Of a stretch of 14,338 nucleotides of DNA, positions 1 to 5,734 are shown in pieces (within the stretch, counting starts at the first letter, position 1; the number at the start of each line of letters is the position of its first letter). Origin of the DNA: Candidatus Bipolaricaulota bacterium. GTDB taxonomy: Bacteria > Bipolaricaulota > Bipolaricaulia > UBA7950 > UBA9294. The notes under the pieces were generated by a model. The model was given only the letters and a program-made list of their open reading frames with translations. It was not told where the DNA came from and did not search any database. The position numbers and the translations under genes were made by a program. The stretch lies in contig JAGGSM010000251.1 in NCBI GenBank assembly GCA_021159105.1, positions 1 through 14,338 on the forward strand. The letters run 5' to 3'.

Positions 1-2030
1 TTGATCGGTAGATTGGACAGACTGGAGAGGAGGGCGTACAGCTCGGTGCTGGAAGCGCTGTCCCCATCGATCATGGAATAGCTCTGCTCGAAGGCGAGGC
101 TCGCTGATAGGCTGAGCGGTCTCTTGTCGGCGAAGCGCTCGCCGAGGAACCCCTTGAGGATCATGATCCCCTTGGTATGGGTGTGCCCGCCGAGGTCGGC
201 CTCGCGCTCGATGTCGACGATCCCTCCCTTTCCCGTGTGCACCGTCGCTGTGATGCGTGAAGGTTTCCCAAACATGTAGTCTCCGAGCTGCAGCACGGCG
301 AGCCCGTTCACCTGCCCCACCTTCTCCCCCTGCGTGTCCACCAGTAGCTGCCCGCGGGCGATCATCTCCTGAATCTTGTCCTCGATGAGGCTCAGGCGAT
401 TGTCGCGTTTGTGCAGTGCCGTGCGCACGTGTTCCGATGTGACGTGCGTCGAACCCTCCTGACGGGCCCAGTACGATGCCTCCTTGATGATCGATATCAG
501 GTTACCGAACCGGCAGGAGAGCTTCTTCTGGTCCCCGGCCAGCTCTGAGGAGTACTCCACCACCTTGGCCACTCCAGTGGCGTCGAACGGGAGCATCGCC
601 GGCTCCTCCTCGCAGCGGGCGCGCAGGAAACGCGCGATCTCCTGCTCGTGCTCCGGAGTACGGTCCATCTCCGTGTCGAAGTCGCTCTTCACCGAGAAGA
701 GCTTGGGAAAATCCTCGTCGTAGTAATGCAACAGCTCGTAGATCTGCGGGTTGCCGATGATGACGATCTTCATGTGAAACGGGACCGGCTCCGGTTTGAG
801 ACCCTCGCTGGTGGCGTAGCCGAGCATCTGCAGCGGGTCCTCGATCCTGATCTCGCGCCGCTTGATGGCGATCTTCAGTGCCTCCCAGGACAGGCCGACG
901 CGGAACAGGTTGTTCGCGTTCAGCACGAGGTATCCCCCGTTTGCCCGGTGCAGTGATCCCGGTTTGATCATGGAGAAGTCGGTGATCGCCACTCCCATCT
1001 GCACGCGGCGCTCGATCGACCCGAACAGGTTGGTATAGGTGGCGTTCTGCTCCACGATCACCGGCGCTCCCTGCGTCTTGGAATTGTCGACCAACACATT
1101 CACGTAGTAGCGCTTGAACGGATCCGTCTGTGGCATGGGGAAGGGTAACGGCCCCTTGGGAGCGACATCCTTCCCTCCGTCCTTGAATTGAGCGAGGTTC
1201 TCCACGATGTCGTGTTTTGCGTCCTCGAGGAACCCGACAACTCGCTCCAGCTTGCCGTAGCGCTCCTTGAGCTGGTTGAAGCGCGGCTCGATGGTGAACA
1301 GGACAGCTTCCTTCGCCAGCTTCTTGATCTCCTCCTCGCGCTCCTCCTCGAGGCGTGCCATGGCCTGCAGGTTCTCCTGGATTATCGTCTGCACCTTGCT
1401 CTGCTTCTCGCGGATCTCCGCGCGTTCCTCTTCCGACAGGGCGGCGTACTCCTCCTGGCTGAGCGGTTCCCCCTTCTCCTGCAAGGGCAGGGTGTTGATC
1501 CCGATCGGGGTGCGCTGAATGGCGAACCCAAGCTTGCGCGCTTTCTCCTCCATCTCGTCTGAGAGAGCGGTGCGCTTCTCGCCGAAACGCTCGTTTATCC
1601 GCTTGCTGCGTGCCTTGAACTCGTCCGACTCGAACACCTTCGGGATCTCAATCTTGAGGCGGGTTATCAGATGCTGCATGTCGTCCCGCAGCTGCACCCC
1701 CATCCCCGCCGTCAGTTCCAGGTAGTGTGGGTTGTACGGGTTATCGAAGTTGTGCACGTAACAGAGGTCGGGTGGGGTCGGTTCATCCACGCTGGCGTGG
1801 CTGAGGAAGTACTCCACTGCCGACATCTTCCCCGTCCCTGTCCCACCGGCGACGTAGATGTTGTACCTGTTCTTCCGATCCTTTATCCCAAGGCCGAGCC
1901 TCAGCGCTTCCAGCGCCCGATCCTGACCGATAATGCGGTCGAGTGGCTCCACCTCGGCTGTTGTCTTAAAGCCGAAGGCCTTGGGGTCGCATGTGCGACG
2001 TAGTTGATCTGCATTAAGTTCTTTGACCAT
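1..2030 (-). CDS. Lon-family ATP-dependent serine protease (AAA_32 / LonB-like type), 3' part missing
   Basis: The protein should be a cytoplasmic AAA+ protease that unfolds and degrades proteins. 676 codons are visible from ATG at 2030-2028, with a strong GGAGGA site at 2037-2042; the frame runs off the window at base 1. The order of parts is AAA+ N-terminal core with a P-loop at residues 62-68 (GGTGTGK), a long Glu/Lys-rich, probably coiled-coil insertion at about 145-275, and a GGYLVLNA segment near 366 typical of this Lon subgroup. A DFDTEMDRT motif follows near 450, and a Lon C-terminal peptidase domain begins at about 570. The catalytic serine lies in DGDSAS (Ser658, codon 57-59); the dyad lysine is beyond the edge. 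Met69 sits where the P-loop usually has Ser/Thr. The layout matches the AAA_32-Lon_C family, not classical Lon with a LAN domain. The gene is divergent from the HKD protein. Confidence 0.95.
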   Translation of the reverse strand, partial: MVKELNADQLRRTCDPKAFGFKTTAEVEPLDRIIGQDRALEALRLGLGIKDRKNRYNIYVAGGTGTGKMSAVEYFLSHASVDEPTPPDLCYVHNFDNPYNPHYLELTAGMGVQLRDDMQHLITRLKIEIPKVFESDEFKARSKRINERFGEKRTALSDEMEEKARKLGFAIQRTPIGINTLPLQEKGEPLSQEEYAALSEEERAEIREKQSKVQTIIQENLQAMARLEEEREEEIKKLAKEAVLFTIEPRFNQLKERYGKLERVVGFLEDAKHDIVENLAQFKDGGKDVAPKGPLPFPMPQTDPFKRYYVNVLVDNSKTQGAPVIVEQNATYTNLFGSIERRVQMGVAITDFSMIKPGSLHRANGGYLVLNANNLFRVGLSWEALKIAIKRREIRIEDPLQMLGYATSEGLKPEPVPFHMKIVIIGNPQIYELLHYYDEDFPKLFSVKSDFDTEMDRTPEHEQEIARFLRARCEEEPAMLPFDATGVAKVVEYSSELAGDQKKLSCRFGNLISIIKEASYWARQEGSTHVTSEHVRTALHKRDNRLSLIEDKIQEMIARGQLLVDTQGEKVGQVNGLAVLQLGDYMFGKPSRITATVHTGKGGIVDIEREADLGGHTHTKGIMILKGFLGERFADKRPLSLSASLAFEQSYSMIDGDSASSTELYALLSSLSNLPI

Positions 2031-2052
2031 TTAGTATTCCTCCAGCTAGAAT
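2023..2052 (+). promoter_or_regulatory. Predicted sigma70-type promoter for the HKD-family protein gene
   Basis: A TTGACC element at 2023-2028 (5/6 match to the -35 consensus) is followed after 18 bases by TAGAAT at 2047-2052 (5/6 match to -10). Transcription would start near 2058-2060, only a few bases before the ATG cluster at 2063-2071, so the mRNA may be leaderless or nearly so; no clear Shine-Dalgarno site is visible. The -35 lies over the first codons of the divergent lon gene. Confidence 0.5.
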
Positions 2053-2058
2053 TCTAGC
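2045..2058. promoter_or_regulatory. 14-bp perfect palindrome in the divergent promoter region (operator candidate)
   Basis: GCTAGAATTCTAGC reads the same on both strands. It sits in the middle of the 32-base gap between the two divergent starts and contains both predicted -10 elements. A dimeric regulator bound here would block both promoters. The symmetry may instead be only the result of two facing TAGAAT boxes. Confidence 0.4.
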
Positions 2059-2080
2059 GCAGATGATGATGATAATACAA
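2051..2080 (-). promoter_or_regulatory. Predicted promoter for the lon-like gene, overlapping the divergent one
   Basis: On the minus strand TAGAAT (2056-2051) forms a good -10, with a weak TTGTAT (2080-2075) 18 bases upstream. Transcription would start near 2044, just before the GGAGGA ribosome site at 2042-2037. The -10 shares the palindrome at 2045-2058 with the plus-strand promoter. Confidence 0.4.
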
Positions 2081-3157
2081 CGTAGGACACGGATATGGAT
2101 CGCTCTTGTTGCCGCAATCCTCGCGATGGTCGCCTCGAGCGGCGCGATGGCGCACACGACCGTGCTCCCGCTCATCGGCGCGATCGGGAGCTGTGCCTAC
2201 TGCCAGCAGGTGGAGAGGGCGATCGCTGGGGCACAGCAGTCTGTCGACATACTCCTCTCCGATGCCGAGCTGGACGAACAGGCCCTGTGGGATACTATCA
2301 CCGCCGCCTCCGGCCGCGGTATCGACGTTCGCGTACTGCTCGACGAGAGCGACTGGGCACAGTCGATCACCGACAAGAACAGACCAACGATCAACTATCT
2401 GAACAAGCACGGAATCCCCGCTCGCTTCGACGATCCGTCCGTGACCACGCACGCCAAGCTCGTCGTTATCGATCGCCGCATCGTCATACTTGGCTCCACC
2501 AACTGGAACGAGCACTCATTCTATGATCAAGTGCAGGCGGATCTATCGATCGATGATCCCATCGTGGGAGAGGTGTTTTCCTGCTACTTCGACCGATTGT
2601 GGGACGGGAGCCTCTTCCCCGGCGCGGTGAAACTCGCTACGGACTCCGTTACGCCTGACCAGGAGATGATCATCCCCCTGCCAGAGACAGCCGACACGGA
2701 GAACTACCCCGCTGTCCTACTCAAGCTCATGGAGAGCGCGCACGAGTCGATCCACGTCGTGATGTACCGAGTCTCCCACTATGAGCAGTACAAGGACAGC
2801 CATGCAAACGACATCCTGAACGCCCTGATCGATGCCGCTGGGCGTGGCCTGGATGTGCGCGTGTACATGGACGATTGCGCGTTCTATGAATCCGAGAGAG
2901 AGGCGAACCTGCAGGCGGCGCGTTACCTTTCCGATCATGGAGTGAGCGTGCGCATGGACGATCCGAAGATCACGACTCACGCCAAACTGGTGCTGATCGA
3001 CCATCGTACGACCATCCTCGGCTCGACCAACTGGAACTACTACTCGCTGGCGAAGAACAACGAAACGGACATCGTCCTCATCTGCTACCCCACAGTCGCC
3101 GCACCCTACGAGGCATTCTTCGAGACACTCTGGAAGGGAGGCCGCTCGCCGGGTTGA
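2063..3157 (+). CDS. Exported phospholipase D-superfamily protein with two HKD motifs
   Basis: The 364-residue protein begins with Arg residues and a hydrophobic stretch ending in SSGAMA-HT at about residue 30, a typical signal peptide, so it acts outside the cytoplasmic membrane. It contains two homologous PLDc halves, each with an intact HxK(x)4D motif followed by GSTNWN: His130-Lys132-Asp137 and His306-Lys308-Asp313. Family members form a phosphohistidine intermediate and cut phosphodiester bonds in phospholipids or nucleic acids; the substrate here cannot be told from sequence. Both halves have the same TTHAKLV core and a preceding RxDDP segment, pointing to an internal duplication. A CAYC pair (Cys44, Cys47) follows the signal peptide. 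The ATG at 2063 is the first of three consecutive ATG codons; the third (2069) is equally possible. No strong ribosome site is visible. A cardiolipin-synthase-like or nuclease-like role is possible. Confidence 0.9.
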   Translation: MMMIIQRRTRIWIALVAAILAMVASSGAMAHTTVLPLIGAIGSCAYCQQVERAIAGAQQSVDILLSDAELDEQALWDTITAASGRGIDVRVLLDESDWAQSITDKNRPTINYLNKHGIPARFDDPSVTTHAKLVVIDRRIVILGSTNWNEHSFYDQVQADLSIDDPIVGEVFSCYFDRLWDGSLFPGAVKLATDSVTPDQEMIIPLPETADTENYPAVLLKLMESAHESIHVVMYRVSHYEQYKDSHANDILNALIDAAGRGLDVRVYMDDCAFYESEREANLQAARYLSDHGVSVRMDDPKITTHAKLVLIDHRTTILGSTNWNYYSLAKNNETDIVLICYPTVAAPYEAFFETLWKGGRSPG

Positions 3158-3164
3158 TGAGGCC

Positions 3165-3220
3165 CCTGCGGGCTGAGGGCCCCACGGGCTGAGCCCCACG
3201 GACTGAGTCCCTACGGGCTC
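3165..3220. repeat. Tandem imperfect ~15-bp palindromic units between convergent genes
   Basis: Four units start at about 3170, 3186, 3200 and 3215, spaced 16, 14 and 15 bases. Two form perfect odd palindromes: GGGCTGAGCCC (3186-3196) and GGACTGAGTCC (3200-3210). The difference between them (G-C pair to A-T pair) is compensated on the other arm. The first unit is imperfect (GGGCTGAGGGC, 3170-3180), and the fourth covers the last codons and stop of the zinc-ribbon gene. The position between two converging genes suggests a bidirectional terminator or mRNA-end structure, although no T-run follows on either strand. Confidence 0.6.
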
Positions 3221-3564
3221 TGTTCCCCATCCCCCTTGATCGTGTATCCGCACTCGGTGCACTTCCAGGTGATCTCGCCGTTGAGCACGTTGATCCGGAC
3301 CGGGAGCATCGTTCCACCGCACTTGGGGCAGCGGAAGATGGACAGGTCGGCTGGAACGGGCTTATTATCCGGTCCGGTTGCCACCAAGTTCACCGGTTCC
3401 TTCATACTTAGGTCGATCCCCCCGGGTGGATTGTTGAGCCCGACATTCCCGGTGACGTTCACGCTCAGCCCTCCCGCTCCCAGGTGAACAAGGACGATGA
3501 ATATCCCCGCAAGGAGCGCGATCACAGAGATCACAGCCGCGATGATTGCTATCTGTCTTAGCAC
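3211..3564 (-). CDS. Small membrane-anchored zinc-ribbon protein
   Basis: The 117-residue protein has an N-terminal transmembrane helix (about residues 4-30) and then a short linker rich in Gly, Asn and Pro. Its C-terminal zinc ribbon has Cys79, Cys82, Cys102 and Cys105 arranged as CPKCGG and CTECGY. I do not recognise a named family. The start is GTG at 3564-3562, preceded by a good GGGAGG site, and overlaps the last codons of the nfeD-like gene by 7 bases, so translation is very probably coupled. Membrane anchoring and co-translation suggest it works with the NfeD-type protease, perhaps as an adaptor or regulator; this is inference. The last codons lie in the tandem palindromic repeat. Confidence 0.8.
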   Translation of the reverse strand: MLRQIAIIAAVISVIALLAGIFIVLVHLGAGGLSVNVTGNVGLNNPPGGIDLSMKEPVNLVATGPDNKPVPADLSIFRCPKCGGTMLPVRINVLNGEITWKCTECGYTIKGDGEQSP

Positions 3565-4892
3565 TTCGTCCTCCCTTCACTCCCTTCTACCTCGCGAGAT
3601 CGATCGGGCTTACCCGCTCTGCGCACCACGAGCGTTCTCCCCTCCATCCCCACCACCGTTACTCCTTCTCCGGGCGCGATCCTCTCTCCTTCCAGAGAGC
3701 GAGCCCTCCAGTACTCCCCGTTCACCAGTACCGTCCCCTCAGGGTTGATACTCCTCTTCGCTCTTCCCGCCATGCCGATGAGGGAATTGGTCCCTATCGC
3801 AGGTGACTTGCGCTGAATGAGGAGAGCCTTGGAGATGACGAACACGAACAGAGCGCTCATCGTGCCAACGACGAGGACTATCGTCACCCAGGACAGGCCG
3901 ATCGCGCCGTTGTGAATGTTGAACAGGGCGAAAGATCCGATGAGGAGCGAGGCTATCCCTCCCATTGTCAGGATCCCGTGGGTGGGCGTGAACGCATCGA
4001 GGATCATCAGTCCCGTACCGAAGACGATCAAGAGCACGCCCACGATGTTCACTGGGAGCACCTGCAAGCCGAGGAACGCCAGCACCAGGCTTATCCCGCC
4101 AACAGCCAGTCCAAATCCCACGCCAGGGTGAAAGAACTCGTAGACAAGCCCGACCAGACCGAGGATAAACAACACGTAGACGATGTTCGGATCGGTGAGG
4201 TAGGATAGCAGCCTCTCTCGCAGCGTTGGGTGGATCTCCTCGACGGTGATGCCAGACGTGTGCAGTACCCTTCCATCGCGCAGGGTGTAACCATCCAAGC
4301 GCTGCAGCAATACCGAAAAGTCGTCCGCGATCAGGTCGATCACTCCTTGATCGAGCGCCTCCGTGGCGGTGAGGGAGCTCGACTCGCGCACCGCTTGCTC
4401 CGCCCACTCCGCGTTTCTTCCCCGCTCTTGCGCCACCGACTTGGCGAACGCGACGGCGTCGTTGGTGATCTTCTCCGTCATCGTCTCATCGGTGTTCGTC
4501 CCACTGGGGATTAGCTGCACTGGGTGCGCCGCGCCGATGTTCGTCCCCGGCGCCATCGCCGCGACATCTGCCGCCAGGGTGATCAGCACCCCGGCGGAGG
4601 CGGCGCGGGCACCGGCCGGACCGACGAAGACGGCGATCGGTACGGTCGATGACAGCTCCGCCATCACGATATCGCGCATCGACTCCCCCAGCCCGCCGGG
4701 GGTGTTCAGCTCGATCACCAGAAGCGATCCGTGCGCCTGCTCGGCTTGTGCGATGGCGCGAATCACAAAGTCCTTGCTTGCCGGGTTGATCGATCCGTCG
4801 AGAACAGCGTGGAACGCCACCCCGCTCCCCAGGCAAGCAAGGGAAGGGGAGAGCAAGAGCAGAAGTATGGCGACGATCATGCTGGCTTTCAT
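3558..4892 (-). CDS. nfeD: NfeD-family membrane-bound ClpP-class serine protease
   Basis: Full-length NfeD proteins are membrane proteases with a ClpP-like N-terminal domain, several membrane helices and a C-terminal OB-fold; archaeal members cut stomatin. This 444-residue protein has a signal peptide or first helix (residues 5-20). A protease domain covers about 24-195, with NTPGG at 63-67, candidate catalytic Ser99 in ARAASAG and candidate Lys141 in TEKITND, as in the Ser-Lys dyad of the family. Membrane segments lie at about 236-356 and an NfeD OB-fold at about 368-425. I chose ATG 4892-4890 because it gives the signal peptide and the usual length; no clear ribosome site precedes it, and the in-frame ATG at 4880 is possible. 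The open frame continues upstream to 5594, but that part is antisense to the HAD gene. It is followed by the overlapping zinc-ribbon gene, where stomatin would often be expected. Confidence 0.92.
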   Translation of the reverse strand: MKASMIVAILLLLLSPSLACLGSGVAFHAVLDGSINPASKDFVIRAIAQAEQAHGSLLVIELNTPGGLGESMRDIVMAELSSTVPIAVFVGPAGARAASAGVLITLAADVAAMAPGTNIGAAHPVQLIPSGTNTDETMTEKITNDAVAFAKSVAQERGRNAEWAEQAVRESSSLTATEALDQGVIDLIADDFSVLLQRLDGYTLRDGRVLHTSGITVEEIHPTLRERLLSYLTDPNIVYVLFILGLVGLVYEFFHPGVGFGLAVGGISLVLAFLGLQVLPVNIVGVLLIVFGTGLMILDAFTPTHGILTMGGIASLLIGSFALFNIHNGAIGLSWVTIVLVVGTMSALFVFVISKALLIQRKSPAIGTNSLIGMAGRAKRSINPEGTVLVNGEYWRARSLEGERIAPGEGVTVVGMEGRTLVVRRAGKPDRSREVEGSEGRTKC

Positions 4893-5003
4893 AGCAACAT
4901 GACAGTACAACATCTGCTGCCCAAGGTGCAAATCGAAGCACAGACGCGGGCCTTGTGGTATCATCAACAGATCATATACGCGACAAGAACAAGAGGGGGG
5001 ACG

Positions 5004-5678
5004 ATGATTAAGGGCGTAGTCTTTGATTTCGATGGCTTGATACTCGACACGGAACTTCCTGTTTTTCGCGCCTGGCAGGAGATCTTCGCCGCGCATGGCC
5101 AAGAATTGAGCCTTGCCGATTGGAGCGACTATATCGGCCGCTCGCCCGATTCCTTCGATCCGTGCGACGACTTGGAGAGAACCCTCGGCCGCAAGCTCGA
5201 TCGGGATAGGATCCACGCTGAGCATCAGCGGCGTGAGGCGAAGCTGATCGAGTCGGAAGGGGTCATGCCTGGTGTGGTCGATCTGATCGGGCAAGCACGT
5301 AAACGGAACTTGCATTTGGGGATCGCATCGAGTTCGGAGCAGGCGTGGGTGGTGCGGCACCTCGAACGCCTCGGGCTTGCCGGCGCGTTTGAGACGATCC
5401 GCTGTTCCGATGATGTGAAGCAGACGAAACCGGAGCCGGATCTGTACCTGGCGGTGATCGCCGATTGGGGAATTGCTCCGCACGAGGCGTTCGCGCTCGA
5501 GGACTCGCCGCATGGGGTGAGCGCGGCCAAGGCAGCGGGGATGTACTGCGTAGCCGTGCCAAACGAGATGACCAGGAACCTCTCCTTCGACCATGCCGAT
5601 CTTGTTCTGCCCTCACTCGCGGGGACGAGTCTGGACGAGCTGTTGCGAAAGTTGAGTGGTAACGGCGTGCGCCCCTGA
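5004..5678 (+). CDS. HAD-superfamily hydrolase (beta-phosphoglucomutase / phosphatase-like)
   Basis: A cytoplasmic enzyme of 224 residues with all four HAD motifs. Motif I is DFDGLILDTE (nucleophile Asp8, Asp10), motif II the serine in GIASSS (about 109), motif III Lys142 in TKPEP, and motif IV LEDSPHG (Glu166-Asp167). An alpha-helical cap occupies about residues 15-85, as in subclass IA enzymes such as beta-phosphoglucomutase, phosphoglycolate phosphatase and 2-deoxyglucose-6-phosphatase. The sequence does not fix the substrate. ATG at 5004 has a strong purine-rich ribosome site (a run of G at 4995-5000). The frame is open further upstream, but that is the antisense of the nfeD-like gene. 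A weak possible promoter lies at TTGTGG 4953-4958 with TATACG 4975-4980. recQ follows after 56 bases on the same strand. Confidence 0.92.
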   Translation: MIKGVVFDFDGLILDTELPVFRAWQEIFAAHGQELSLADWSDYIGRSPDSFDPCDDLERTLGRKLDRDRIHAEHQRREAKLIESEGVMPGVVDLIGQARKRNLHLGIASSSEQAWVVRHLERLGLAGAFETIRCSDDVKQTKPEPDLYLAVIADWGIAPHEAFALEDSPHGVSAAKAAGMYCVAVPNEMTRNLSFDHADLVLPSLAGTSLDELLRKLSGNGVRP

Positions 5679-5734
5679 CAGTACGTGATGATTTGCATGA
5701 GCCTTGCATTTGTGATAGCTGAGGGGGAACACGT

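Noticed and set aside
648..2003. Several plus-strand open frames opposite the lon-like gene
   Set aside because: The minus strand has one uninterrupted frame with clear AAA_32/Lon motifs; the others are antisense by-products rich in Leu/Arg.
2717..3322. Minus-strand open frame of 201 codons opposite the HKD gene
   Set aside because: It overlaps both the HKD protein and the zinc-ribbon gene, and its repeated WGPQPAG-like end merely translates the palindromic repeat.
4893..5594. Upstream extension of the nfeD-like reading frame, giving a 678-codon protein
   Set aside because: The extra part is antisense to the well-supported HAD gene, and the signal peptide begins at 4892.
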